Shown here: piece by piece, positions 35,552 through 62,815 of the stretch
Numbering within the stretch: position 1 is the stretch's first letter
Layout: each line of letters opens with the position of its first letter
Source: Heliocidaris erythrogramma
Lineage: Eukaryota; Echinodermata; Echinoidea; Camarodonta; Echinometridae
Direction of reading: 5' to 3'
Assembly: GCA_025617745.1 (NCBI GenBank)
Contig: CM046853.1
Span: forward strand, 61,394,616-61,458,615
DNA: 64,000 nt
The notes under the pieces: generated by a model
Seen by the model: only the letters and a program-made list of their open reading frames with translations
The model's database searches: none
Told to the model about the DNA's origin: nothing
Translations under genes and position numbers: made by a program

Positions 35552-38500
35552 AATACTAAGTCGCTAACTAAAACTGGTATACTGACGTTTTGAGCTACCA
35601 AAGAGGATTCATACTGTAACTAACAAATTTTCAGCTCATAGATGATAGATGCCATTATTTGGCATGGGTAGGGTCTTCTGCATATTATTTTGAGGGGTCT
35701 CCTTTTCTGACCTTAATGCAGGTCAAATGGGCACTGCTTTGAAAATACTAATTTCTAAAATAAAGAGGACAGAGTTGTAGCAAATACACACGTAGCCTAC
35801 ATGTATGTGTGCATGTATGCACTGCACACAACAGTACATAAGTAGCCTACAGTGGGGTGAAAAGAAAAAAATGGGAGTTTTCATACAAATACATGTACAT
35901 TTCAGCTGGTATGAATAAGCTGGGGACAATTTCAGCCTTCAAAGAATATCTAATTGATACATGTAGTCATGCCTGTGTGTACAACACCAATGTACATGTA
36001 TACTCTACACACATATCAACATAAGCCAGATATTTTCCTTAAAACTACAAATGTATAGCTATATGCTAAAATCTCTTTCTACATGAATGCTGTGTTATCT
36101 CATCTGTCTGTGTTCAATATTTGGGTAAAAATGTTTTCATATCAATGAAAAGAAACATCTATCTGCTCAAATGCACAGAAGGACTGTAGTAAATATAGAA
36201 CTCAGTAGTTTTGGGTATATATACATGTACTGTATGCAGTGCAATTAAAACTGTATAAAATATCATGCTGTCCTGCAGCTTTTTTCTTCCATCATAAAAA
36301 TATCAAAGTATGTTGTTCATATATTTTCTTCTCATTCTTCATTAAAAATATAAATATCACTGAAAGCGATAAGAAAGTTGAGCACACAGAGTCAAGTGAT
36401 GTTTGATAAAATAACACAAGCCATTTGCATGAGGAAATTCATTCTAGCAGAAAGCTTTGACATGTAAAAGAAAAAGGAAAGTTGTAGAGGAAAAGATCAC
36501 AGCATTCAATAACATGTGTTGTATCCATTACAATGCCACTTGACAAATTATGTTGACATAGAGAGAGTCTTGGTTTTAGCTGTGAAGACTTGCACAATAC
36601 TTAATACAGAGTACGGTAATACAGGCACACGTACATGTAAGTCCTATAATAAAAATACTGAAGATAAATGATGCGCGACTTTCTCAAACGTGAAATTTTT
36701 GTATGGCTTTGAAACACAACAAAAGCATTTTTAGTACACACCAGGGCCCCTTTTTATAAACAGTTGCAATGAGTTTGAATCAATTAAAATTAATCGCAAC
36801 TCCCGTCTCATGGGTAAAGACTTGCGATTAATTCTAATGTGTGAACTACAATCACATCGATCAAATTGCAAATTAAAATAGCAGCAATTCATTCATGTGC
36901 ATGTTGAAATGACATAACATATTATACTATTCTCAAAACATGCATATCAAGGTGACAATTAACCAATTCACACATCATCAAGATCAAAAACCTCAACTAG
37001 TTAAAACAAAGATATGTGAGAAATCAATTAAAGCAACCAGATGCTGGTTGATTTGACTCCATAGAGTGAAAGAGAATATATTATCAAGGGCAAAAAGCAA
37101 ATCATTCTGCATGTTTGCATATCTAGAAGTGTGAAGTACACCTGTGAGGTTTCCTCTAGAATTCAAACCAAACAGATGTTACTAATTTGGATGCAACACC
37201 TGGCTGCATTGAAAGAAAGTTCCTCATCAATTGGTGTTAGGAGCTTATACTAAAGACCCGGGTTTAGACAGGTGGACAGAGCCTGGAAGAGTATTCCAAA
37301 GGTCACAGCATTCCAGTCTGGCACTGTCATCAGGCTCACTATCACCCACCAAAGTCAAATCAACTTGATCAATGCCTATTACTCACGACTCGGTGTATAC
37401 ATGGACTAACCCTGTACGGCAGTGCACGTTGACATACTGCTGTGCGTGCTACACAATAGGTTTACACACAATACGTGTGTGTTGGCAATAGGAAATGGAA
37501 AATGAAATTCTGGGCAGAGGATGATGTAATCTGCAGTCATGGCAATTGTATTCATGCAGACCACATAGTTTTCATTATAATCATATATTACTGAGGCCAT
37601 TTTTAATTAGGGCATTATATCACCAGTGAGCATTAGGCATAACAAGATACAGCCTATGAATCTGCCTATGAATGTGAATGCTTTTACAAATTGCATCATT
37701 TAAACACAATAGTGGCGATCCTCAAAACAACTGTGAATAATTACAGACTCACCACGAGACAAATAAATCTAGACTTAATCCCATGTACAAAAAAATAGCT
37801 ACTCCCAACTATCACTGTATAGACTAGATACACTTATTATCACAATGCAAAGAGGACATGAAGAGTGTATTGTGCGTCAAGGCCCAGATACTTCAAAATG
37901 CGTTTGTGCCAGTACAACATTGTTATTTAATTTCTCTCACAAATAGATACATTGTATGGCATCGTACAGCCATCTACATGTAGCTACAGTCACCTTTAAC
38001 AGTGTCATAGCCTGTTGGCTGGTAATATATCATGTACTTATTTGCAAGCCAAGATCAACTTGGCACATAAAACTTGCATAACACCTTCCCAGCCTCACAA
38101 GGCATGTTTGTACACCACACATGCCATTTCCTATACTAACGTAAGCCAGGCACTGCAGGCGGATAGACAGACATGCACAATGACTCTGATTCTTCCCCTG
38201 AACATTGGCAGAAAGAGCGTAAATGCATTGTCTTGCCATGGGGTACAAGGGGAAATCCCACATTAATAGTTGCACTTTACATTGCCTAATATGGCTAATT
38301 GTCTGAGAAACTAAACTCTGGATGTCCTAGTAAACTATTGCCATGCCATTGATAACCCCAGGAGTACCACACATGATGTCCATATCCATCATACTGCAAT
38401 ATGATATGCAGTATCTGATTATGGGATGTTATCAAATCTCCAGTATACTGTCCGACATGGAGTGTTCAACATTGAGGATTTTATTCTTGTAACCCCTTTC

Positions 38501-39124
38501 CCCCTCAAACATGGAATAACAACTGTTCTGATGCTACAGCATTCATGAGTCATTGTACCTATTCAATGTGAACATGTCAGTAAAAATCCAAGCTAGGGCG
38601 GATAAAAGGGTCCATGAGGGAAAACAAACAAATTAAACAATACTTGTTTATACATGACAGAATCGCTACAGATATTCATTTCTTTCATTCGTATTTGCTG
38701 AGAAATGCATTGATGCAGAGAAGTGAAATCAAACGGACATTTTTCTGAGGCCTATCACACAATGCACATATGGAGTATCAATGAGCATTATGAATAGACA
38801 ACCTTGGCTAGAATACAAGCCACGCATCAATAAGGTTTGAAAGTCAAATCATATAAAGAGAACAATGAATTAAACCAATCAATGATGCAAGTCTTTTTGA
38901 AAAATTAAAAGCCCATTTGTTGGAGCAACTACACTAGTCATGTACAATGCAAGTGAAATTGGTAGGAAAGCACAGAAAATTTTTGTAGAAAGTGGAATAT
39001 CAGTACGGTTGTCTGGGCAGAGCTCATTCACGTTCAATTTTACAGCACCCATTACAAATCGAAACAGAAAAAAAAAAAAATGTTTGTGAAGCGAGTCAAC
39101 ACTTCTATCCATAGCTTAACAACT

Positions 39125-39338
39125 GGGGCGGTATTCTGAAAACTTATGTTATCTTTTATGTTAATTGTCATAACAAACTGCAATTGTGGGCAATAAGCAC
39201 TTGCGCAGGTGTCTCTGTTAACTTTACGCGAGCACAGCAACTATTAACCAATGTCTTGTCCTGATTTTGATTTGTTATGACAATTAACATCGTTTTTCTA
39301 ACATAAAAAAGTTAACATAGTTTTCAGAATACGGCCCC
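39125..39338. mobile_element. MITE with ends GGTATTCTGAAAAC, copy 1
   Basis: The inverted ends are GGGGCGGTATTCTGAAAACT and GGGGCCGTATTCTGAAAACT (inverse of the right end). Both sides carry ATGTTAATTGTCATAACAAA and its inverse. Related copies lie at 51252-51563 and 57390-57633. Confidence 0.8.
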
Positions 39339-40037
39339 TGATGTATGTTCAATACTTAGCATACAGTTCAATCAATGCAATAACATGGACGGATACTCTT
39401 TGAATGCTTTAATCCATCGTGAAGTTTTGCAGCTTTGTGTACATGTGAGACTTTGAAGTTAGCACATAGCAAGACCTAAATCAAAATCAACACGGAATAC
39501 ATGGAATGTATGTGTATACCCAATTTAACATACAGACATACATGTACAGTAACCATTCTGCATATCAAAATACACTTTCTTTTGGACAGAGGTAATGCAG
39601 TTTGGTTTTTGAATGCTCCACATTTGATAAGTTATATTTCCCCTTCAAATCTCACTTAATATGTGGGTAATCATACACACCACAGATTTTGGCACCAATG
39701 CTATCACTTGGTGATAATATCGTATCTGAAACCTACATGTACTCTATGCTGACAAAAGTTCGTTCAATCTTCTACACATGTATTTCAAATGGAACTGTTC
39801 ATAGCCTAGATACATGTAAGGCATCAAATTCTCTACAAATCTGCAAGGATTAGATGCATAAATGCAACTCTGTAAACCTTTTGTGGCACTGAGGTGACAC
39901 ACACAGCAAGTTATTCAACAGATTTTGACTTGCTTCTCTCCTTCCAAAGCAAGTACTCCTATCTCTTCAAATCAAACAAATGAACCAAAACTTCTCCAGC
40001 TTCTGTACATGGATTTGTGGAGACAGGCAGAAGAAAT

Positions 40038-41723
40038 TTAAGTTACTATTTTTGGTAGTACAGTTCGCTGCGATACATCTTGCCTGTCTTTACCAGCTGC
40101 ACCGGTGGGAGGAAGCTTAGACACTGCAGATGAGCCATGGCGCTTATTCTTGGCTGAGGTGGTGTTCGTATGTCCATCTGCAGGAGGCTTTGGTAGACGG
40201 CGACGGAGCCAGGAGTGGCGGAGGGCTTGACTTGGAGTCATACGACTTGATGGATCCCATTCTAGACACCGCTTCAGGAAATCCAGGAAGAGCGGGTCAT
40301 CACAGCCTTTCAGCGCTTTCACAAGATCCTTGCTCCCTGGTGGACCGCGCACCTTCCCTCTGCGAGACCGCCCACCATTGAGTACCGTCGTTCCATCAGG
40401 AAGTGTTGTCACTGTACAGTAGCGTGGCTGGCCTTTGGAGTTGATGAAGTTCTTGGATCTCTTGGATGTGTCGATGAGGTTTTGTGAGGGCATGCCCATT
40501 AGTTCAATCATGCAGGCTAATTGATCACCCTCGTCTTCACCAGGTAGTAGTGGGTAACCTGTGAGAAGCTCGGCCAAGATGCAGCCTAAGCTCCACATGT
40601 CAATGGGCATGCCATACTTTCCTCCAAGGATAACCTCCGGTGCTCTATAGAAACGGCTCTGGATGTACGTGTAGATTCTTTGATGCTCATAGCAGCTGGA
40701 ACCAAAATCGATCACTTTGATCCCACTCCTTCCCTGCTGCTTGAGGAGAATGTTTTCAGGTTTAAGATCACAATGAATGATCTTGTTTCTGTGAAGTCCT
40801 TCCAGGCACTGAAGAAGCGAATGAGCAAACTTCCTTACAAGTTGCAGACTGAAACCCTGGAACTTGTTTTTCTTTATGAGTTCATAAAGATTCATGCTTA
40901 GAAGTTCAAATGTGATGCATATGTGGTTGCGAAACGAGAAGCTTTCAAACATGTGAATGAGATTCATGTTATTGTCTTTGTCCTGTTTGCGCAAGTGTTC
41001 TAAGATTCGAATTTCTTCCTGGGCTTGACGATGGAAGCGTTTTTCATTGCGCACCATTTTCACAGCAACATGCTGATTTGTTTTGTGATCATACACCTTC
41101 ACGACTTGTCCAAAGCTACCTTTCCCAAGGATTTTCAACACTTCATATCGGTAAGCAACATGATCATGTTGAACATGAACGTACGAACCTTGATCATCAT
41201 CGTATCCACAATTGTTCGCTCCACCTATCACACCTTGTCGTTTCTTTGCATTTGGTCCAACAAAATAAATATGAGGGTAGTTAAATATTTCATGGTGTTC
41301 ATATGAAGTGAGTTTGTGCATGTATAATTTCATGCTTTCTTCTGGTGTCATCGGCAGACCTCTTCCTTTCGCAGATCCATTTTTGGATCCATCACTTGCT
41401 GGACGTTTAACATCTGGCAAAGCGTTTCCATCATGTGACAAATGACCGTTCGCTATCACTTTATTTTGCACTTGCCTCTTGTAATTGTGGTTATCGTCCG
41501 TCTCAAAGAGCTGCGTAACTTGCAAACCGGTGGGGACATTTTCGTTGGTTTTCTTCACCGCCCCGATCGTGTGGCTCTTGATCGGGGGCAGCTCGACGTG
41601 CGAGCCATGTCCGTGGTGCGGGTAGAGCGCTGTGGTAGCTGCATCTCCCTGCGTCAAAGACCGCGTCCTCGACGCCTGTAAATTAGGCTTTCTTGTAATT
41701 GCGTCCACCATCGAGTCAACCAT
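40038..41723 (-). CDS. DYRK2: DYRK2: dual-specificity tyrosine-phosphorylation-regulated kinase
   Basis: Class II DYRK kinase of 561 residues in a single uninterrupted ORF. DYRKs autophosphorylate an activation-loop tyrosine while folding, then phosphorylate Ser/Thr of substrates in cell-cycle, p53 and proteasome control (family knowledge). Seen: the DYRK-homology box at about residues 141-163 ([13 protein letters not shown]), glycine loop GKGSFG (201-205), catalytic Lys222 (VAVKMV), HCDLKPEN with Asp319, DFGSS (339-343), activation loop YTY with Tyr353, and the kinase domain at about 193-506. The C-terminus RTVLPKIV matches DYRK2 rather than DYRK3/4. The start at 41723 is supported by an in-frame TAA 30 bp upstream (41751-41753) and by the N-terminal TRKP motif. 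A second Met at residue 5 is possible. Length is within the usual range. All key residues are intact. Confidence 0.96.
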   Translation of the reverse strand: MVDSMVDAITRKPNLQASRTRSLTQGDAATTALYPHHGHGSHVELPPIKSHTIGAVKKTNENVPTGLQVTQLFETDDNHNYKRQVQNKVIANGHLSHDGNALPDVKRPASDGSKNGSAKGRGLPMTPEESMKLYMHKLTSYEHHEIFNYPHIYFVGPNAKKRQGVIGGANNCGYDDDQGSYVHVQHDHVAYRYEVLKILGKGSFGQVVKVYDHKTNQHVAVKMVRNEKRFHRQAQEEIRILEHLRKQDKDNNMNLIHMFESFSFRNHICITFELLSMNLYELIKKNKFQGFSLQLVRKFAHSLLQCLEGLHRNKIIHCDLKPENILLKQQGRSGIKVIDFGSSCYEHQRIYTYIQSRFYRAPEVILGGKYGMPIDMWSLGCILAELLTGYPLLPGEDEGDQLACMIELMGMPSQNLIDTSKRSKNFINSKGQPRYCTVTTLPDGTTVLNGGRSRRGKVRGPPGSKDLVKALKGCDDPLFLDFLKRCLEWDPSSRMTPSQALRHSWLRRRLPKPPADGHTNTTSAKNKRHGSSAVSKLPPTGAAGKDRQDVSQRTVLPKIVT

Positions 41724-43320
41724 TTCGTTCCTCTTTGGAGAAAGTATATTTTAGCGTTACATTCCGGGCATAAAATCCATTTTAACAATGTTTTCTTGAG
41801 CGATAATTTTCCTACGGCGCGGCATTCAATATGGCTGCATAAAGACCGGGGAAGCGACACCATGGAATGTGCCCTTTGTTGCTATAGAGACATACTAGAG
41901 CGCTCGCTTGTTTACAACGTCACCGTTAGCGTGACGTTTCTTGCCAACTATAGAACACATGATCACAAAGCGCCAATCAAAAAGTCTTCCGAAGCTTATT
42001 TGCATAACAAAGTGAAGAAGATTTCACATCTCTTGTTGATGGAGACGAGATCGATACATTCTGAAGTAACCATTCTTCCTTACAAAATGATATCTGTTGT
42101 AGTTAAGATTGGAAATTAACCACTCTTACCACATTTCAAGCTAGAAATGAAGTAGAAGTCCAGATACATGGATTATTCTTTACTTCTTTTCGCTCTTCAG
42201 TGGTCAGGGTTTGAAAATAGAAACCTTTGATATACTCTATGACTACAATATGATGGGGGGGGGGGGGGTAATAGTGTGTCCGCCACTTAACAAATATAAT
42301 GTTTTCAAGTTCAACCATCACGGAATTTGCCATTTATAATATTTCCTAACGAAACACTCGATCTGAATGAAATATCATGATAAGTCAAATACGTTTTCAT
42401 TTAAATTGAGACATGGACGCTCGTTGAATTAGATCCACGATGAGAGTGGACCGAGTGGTATTAATATATTAACTCCCCAGTATAAAAAAAAGTTCAAGGA
42501 TAGTTATGACATAAAACTGTAAAGCCCAATAGGAGAATGCTGATCATCATCAAATGGTTGCAAGCACTTTGAGATTATATTAAGACTGAAAGGTAAGAAC
42601 AACTTTTGGAAGGGCTGATCTATGAAAAAGTATTGCCAAGTTCGAAACATATTCAATGCTATCCAAGAGGCCCAATTGAGGATTATTTATCCAGGTGGTA
42701 CAAATGTTCAATTTAAAATTTGAAAAAGTTTTCCAAAGGTGCAAAGTCATTTACATTTCCCCCCTCGCCAGCTCTTCTCAGACCGTCACAGAACGGGAGG
42801 TAGTCATGACTCATCTCAAACTTGTTAAACGAAGAGTCTTATCAACTAAATAATTCTTTAGCTGTATTTAAAAAATGACGAGTAAGACAGGTGACGTAAT
42901 TATATGAAGGGCATGTGGTCATGCCCTGCCTCCCCACATGGAGCCACCACCGGGACATCCTTCCTTTGTTTTATCATGTAACATATTTACAATTGTTTAT
43001 ATCTGATGGATTGATGTGACTGTTGTGTCTTTTCTTCATGGTATTGCGTAGATCGAACTGGTAAAATACTACACTGTATTCTCATTGCTTTTTAGTGAGG
43101 CTGTACATTATTTCTATTGACAAAATATCTCATTCTGAACGACTTTCCCCAGTGAAAGAGAGCACTTCATGGACGACGAGATCTGCCAGACCCCAAAATG
43201 AAATACGTCATATTACTCTGTGATCAAAATTAGTAACTTCAGGTGTTCTTAATCAGAATATTTCCCTATGAAATAAAACTGAAATTAAACTTAAAGTATG
43301 TTGGGGTTTCTTGATCTACC
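41724..43320. other. DYRK2 5' flank and intergenic DNA
   Basis: The first ~200 bp upstream of DYRK2 should hold its 5' UTR and promoter. The stretch at 41900-41945 is CG-richer than the surroundings, with GCGTGACG. No TATA box was assigned. Beyond this the DNA is AT-rich, with a poly(G) tract near 42254. No recognisable gene. Confidence 0.4.
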
Positions 43321-43339
43321 TTTCCTCCCCCTCTCTGTC

Positions 43340-43500
43340 TTCCTCCTCTATCTCCATCTCTCTCTCTCTCTCTATCCACCCCCTCCTCTCTCTCTCTCTG
43401 TATTTTTCTCTATCTTTCTCTCCATCTCTCTCTCTGTATTTTCTCTATCTTTCTCTCCATCTCTCTGTCTCTCTCTCTCTTGCTCTCTCCCTCTCTTTGA
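43340..43500. repeat. (TC)n-rich polypyrimidine microsatellite
   Basis: Long runs of TCTCTC interspersed with short breaks. The Leu/Ser-rich ORFs over it are artefacts. Confidence 0.9.
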
Positions 43501-46154
43501 CACTTTTTTCTTTTCTTTTTTTTTTCATTAATTTATTATCACTGCATTTGGCAAATAAAATTCCTTACTGTTCAAAATAAGAACAATGGCTTATTGGATT
43601 ATGTTCACACAATCTAACCATGCTCTCCTTTCTCACATTTCAGGTGTTCTCACAAATCCCTCATAAACATACAAGAATAACAACCCAAACTTATCACAAC
43701 CCTACCATTCATATTGCCATTTACATGTACAGTATTTTGATTTTTATTCAAAAACAGTATGTCAGTTCATTGTGATGTAAACATTTTCAAAGTGTGTGGT
43801 ATCAAGGAGTTAGCACTGGAGCTTCAGTGAAAACTCCTTGGTGATATTATAGGTACTTGGTAACACCATTTTACAAAAACTTCAATATTTGTTACAAGTA
43901 CATTACTTGACATAAATATCATTCCTACTTCATACTGTGAAATAGAGGACCTTCACAAATAGAAGGCATAATTGCTCAAAAAATTGCATGTACCTTGCAC
44001 AGTTATCATAAAATTTTTACAATGACAGATAACTTGATAAACTTAAGTTTTTGTTGCTAGTTATGAATGAGAACATACTCTTTTTAAGGAAGTCAATACA
44101 TTTTTTTACATGTTGTGAACAACACACAAGATTGGTTTTTTCCACCCATGATATAAGGATAGTGTGCCCATATGTTAGCTCATTATAATTTCTTGTTATC
44201 AAAGACAACACATTTGTATCTGCAATGCGGCAGTGTATAAATGTGTTCAATAAGATACTATTAATACATGGTTGGGAGTGCGTTGGTGCGATCTGGCAAC
44301 ACAAAGGTTTTATCGTGGTGTACAAAACGAGGCGCAAGCCGTGTGTGTTTGACACCATGATAAAAACCTGCGTCTTGCCAAATGGCACTAACGCACGAAC
44401 TCACAACCATGTATTAATAGTTTTATAAAACGAGTCGGCAATACGATTATGAAGTCTATAAAAATGGTTATGAACCCCATAGAAACGCCAAAGTCGCACA
44501 GTCATGGAGGCTGCCATTTGCTTTCCTGGTTGACATCCAGAAGCGCAGCCAACAAAAGTCATGCGCGTTTCAGTGCGTGCATGTAATCCCTGCGCCAAAA
44601 TGACAATTAAACTACGCGATTTCATTGCGTTTTAAGTTTGCACGCACCAGAGGTACGCGTACGAGCAGCTCAGCCATGCTTTAGAGCCTTTTTGCCGTCT
44701 GTTATCACTTTTTTTTGCACGGTCACGTGGTGTAATTTGACCAATCAGGATGGCTACATTCTTGAACCCGTTTTATAATGGTGCATGTACACTTTGACAT
44801 AATACCACTGCTTTTTTTTAGTAATGAACAATCAAAATAATGTTCAAATTGTTTAGATCTTCTATTGTTTAAACTTCTAAGTCAGACAGAAAATTTTAAG
44901 GAAAACATATGGATGGCAAATCTAAATAGATAGCAGTTATTCACTTTTCAGTTCAAATCATTCATACACTATTAATTAGGATGACATGATAGAAACTTAA
45001 TTAAATCAGCATATTGTCTATCAATTATTACATTATATATTTTAACTATAGCATTCATTAAATCATAGCATATCAATTTGACTAAATACTGCTAAGGAGA
45101 GCTATTATAAACAATTTAATAAAGGATGATCTACTCCATTTTCTGCTAAAGCTACTAAATCTAAGGGAAAAATAACATAAAAAGAAATGGTGCATGTCTC
45201 ATGACAGTGATGACACATGACACAGAGACAGTAGAAATAGATGGCTTAGAACACGCTTAGAGATAACGTCAGCTATACGCAAACCCATGAAAAAACGACA
45301 ATGAACAAAACCGGTCCATACTATTTTGGGGCAAAGATTAACCTGAAGTAACATCTGAACAAAATATACCTTGAATAAAGTAACTCTGTATATATAAATG
45401 TTGGTATTCTAAAGCTGAACTGTCTCAAAGATACTTAAGAGACTTATGAAATCTATTGTTATATTTTCATTAATAATGATTGGACAGAGCCGTGTCGTAC
45501 ACTGAAACTTCACATGTGTATTATACATATGTAAGTGGTAGATAACACGTTTAAGAAATCACAAGCTAATCCATGACCCACTGCACATACCTGACACCAC
45601 TTTTATTCCTAGCTGCCCTCTCCCAAATAAACATGGAAAATACTTGTCTAATCCACAATTCAGCCTGAACACTGCCATTTACCTCAAAAGAGTTTCAAAA
45701 GCCCTGTTTATATATATTTGCATCCAATAAAATAAGGTTCTGAAATAGTCCTAGAAGAATGTTTTTCGCAAATTTTAACAATCATTTCAAAGCTAATCAT
45801 AATGCATTTGTTGTTCTGATGAATGCAAGTTGCATGGAAGAATTTTTGAGTATAAGCTGCTATATCCTACACATAATCTACACTTAAATGCATTCTAGGG
45901 AATAGGAATACAAGGCCAAAGGATAAAAAAAATTGCAAGTTAGTTTCACCCGTTAGATACTCAGTCCAAGATAGCTTGGAATGAAAACCAATGTAAATGC
46001 ATGCTACATAAAAATGAAAATGATTAAGTTTAGGAAAAGGAATACAGGGGAGAAGAATGAAAAATCATGCTTTAAATTACAGGATAAAAATGTTGTTGGA
46101 TTAGAGCAAGGTGACGAGGCCCATAGGTAGTCTTCAAGAGAAGATGGATCGATG
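43501..46154. other. Intergenic DNA and the QARS1 3' UTR
   Basis: AT-rich. Contains the MITE at 44258-44778. The few hundred bases below 46155 should include the QARS1 3' UTR; a TTTATT (minus-strand AATAAA) lies at 45602. No other gene recognised. Confidence 0.45.
44258..44778. mobile_element. MITE with ends resembling TTATAAAACGGGTT, long copy
   Basis: The left part (44258-44322) is reverse-complementary, imperfectly, to 44350-44427, forming a hairpin with GGTTTTATCGTGGTGT in the stem. The far right end CTTGAACCCGTTTTATAA (to 44778) also occurs in the shorter copy at 51433-51534, which shares both ends. The minus-strand ORF of 123 codons is mostly this repeat. Confidence 0.65.
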
Positions 46155-60945
<14,791 letters not shown>

Positions 60946-61530
60946 CTGGAAAAAAAAGCAGTATCAAATTAATCCTGGTTATAAAAATTTGGGTAATGGT
61001 GCATTCTTTCTCAGTCTACATAATGCTTGCTAGTCTATGAACACTCAGAATAAGCATTTGTAAACAATCTGTAAATGTAAATGCATTTCTTGAGAAAATA
61101 GAATCAACAGAATCTAAACCTAGGTTTACTAATATGTTTGAATTTTTCACATACAGCCAGCAAATAAACTCACACACTTCTAAGTAAAGCTTTTGGTATA
61201 AAGTTGGCTATATCATGGTTGAGGAAACCACTCGTTAGTTTGCATGCACACGCTTTCATGCAGAGTCTATGTCACGTGGGGTAAAATTTAACTTTGATTT
61301 CTTCAATGAAGAAGCCTAGTAAAGAGGAAACCAATGGCGTGTAGCCTGGAAGGCTCTTTGAAGAGTAAAAACTAAAAAAAAGCTGACACTACTCTTCAAA
61401 GAGCCTGGTACTTAATCTCACTCTGCAATATAGCAGCCATGTTAGGGTCTAAAGAACCTCTTGAAAATCACCTTTACTGTGAGCCAGCTTCTCTCATCTA
61501 CGTTTCACCATAGCTTTAGAGTATCAAAAC
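60946..61530. other. Upstream side of the first visible QARS1 exon; hairpin at 61351-61406
   Basis: No N-terminal QARS1 exon could be recognised here. AGGCTCTTTGAAGAGTA (61351-61367) is perfectly inverted at 61390-61406 with a 22-bp loop. Confidence 0.5.
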
Positions 61531-62435
61531 TAAGCCTGAGTCATATCGATTATTTCATAATCCGGGATTCGACGGCTTTGATCCGGTCGAATACCGGTGC
61601 ATCGATAAATGATGGGCGGTGAAAACAGAGTTGCACACAGTTGCACGCAGTGCATGCACCGGTGACCGGTCTGCTGGCATCGCGGGCATATGTATGGGGC
61701 TCTCGCTGCTCGACATTAACGATAGCCCGCTAGCCAATGGCTAGTAAAAATCACGGCGGACTAGCCAAAATCTTAAGTTTCTAGTCTGTATGGCTAGCCA
61801 AAATATCACTCTAGTGTTGCACGAAGCGATGCTCATTGTCGACACATCCGACAATGATTCAAATTCAAAGAATTAATAATCTTACTTTGTCTTTGGAGAG
61901 CTGAATGGAACACGTTTGTTCGATGCAAAAAAAACAAAAAAACAATACTAAATAAACTTTTCGTCGCTCACGACTTCATTCAGCTTCAGATCATTTCCAA
62001 GAAGTAATTGCCAATTTGATGAGAGTGTGATATAGTTATTGCGAAGTTGGAACACTCGTACTCATGCCCGTATTTATCATGTCCAATTATACAATTGTCA
62101 AATTGACAATGCAGAGAGAGTGGAAGAATATTATCGTAAGCTTTAGTTCGTAACGACAAAACGATTTTTCCACAGAGAAAGCACAGGTAAAGCGCGACGT
62201 CCTCCGCGAGCGAATTAGCGAAAGTTAGCCAACAGTTTGAAGTCGCCTTCACGTTCTCTGCTAGTATATATGCTGTACGTTACGGAGTTTCTTTTTTTAT
62301 TTGCTTTTTTCATGGTGGCTAGTCAAAAATCTGGCGGACTACAATTAAATTGATGCACCGGTTTTGCCAAAACGAAATTGGGATTCGATGTCTACGATCG
62401 AACACCGGCTAACCAATCGATTCGACTCAGGCTTA
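61531..62435. mobile_element. 905-bp non-autonomous hAT-like transposon with perfect 8-bp target duplication
   Basis: The terminal inverted repeats are TAAGCCTGAGTC, followed by a diverged ATCGATT. The 8-bp direct repeat ATCAAAAC abuts both ends exactly (61523-61530 and 62436-62443), the target size of hAT elements. Inner arms share GG(T/C)GCATC-type and GGCTAGTCAAAA/GGCTAGCCAAAA words. The minus-strand ORF of 88 codons (CFLCGK, HCQFDNC) resembles no transposase that I can name. Confidence 0.8.
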
Positions 62436-62443
62436 ATCAAAAC

Positions 62444-62815
62444 CCCATTTTTTACCCTAGAACTAAAAAATATCCAAAACAAAATGTGAAATATTAATTT
62501 TAATGTATACCGGTAGGTTCAATATTGTCTAAACTCCCCCAAAATGCCTATGATGCGTTCGTAGACCCGAAAGTGTCCTGAGTGTAATACTAATGTCATT
62601 GACCTACAGTCACTCACACAATTTTCAGAACCACCATTCGTTAGACAAGACTGCTACGAGCGGGCCTCGTACGCATTCTGACCGGGCATCTTCAACACTG
62701 CAGTCATTGTAATTGGCCTTATCATGAAATCTGTCACCTCTCTTCCCACGTGTGCTCTTGCATTCATTGTGTACATACAAAGTACAACTACAAACATGAC
62801 AAAAGACTATCATTA
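62444..62815. other. Short stretch between two transposons, nothing recognised
   Basis: No exon or repeat identified. Confidence 0.5.

Larger units (their letters stand above)
33714..40037. other. AT-rich stretch, in part the probable DYRK2 3' UTR
   Basis: No ORF with recognisable homology. The stretch immediately below DYRK2 (roughly 34.6-40.0 kb) has frequent ACATGTA motifs and no coding signal, and it may be a long 3' UTR on the - strand. No polyadenylation site could be fixed from sequence alone. Two MITEs (35396-35551 and 39125-39338) lie inside it. Confidence 0.45.

Noticed and set aside
40130..41681. Plus-strand ORFs opposite DYRK2
   Set aside because: They are antisense shadows of the kinase coding sequence.
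44017..44388. Minus-strand ORF of 123 codons
   Set aside because: Most of it is the hairpin part of a MITE, with no known domain.
61860..61915. Candidate N-terminal QARS1 exon (minus strand, ending before GTAAGAT)
   Set aside because: The peptide does not resemble the QARS1 N-terminus, and the stretch is inside the hAT-like transposon.
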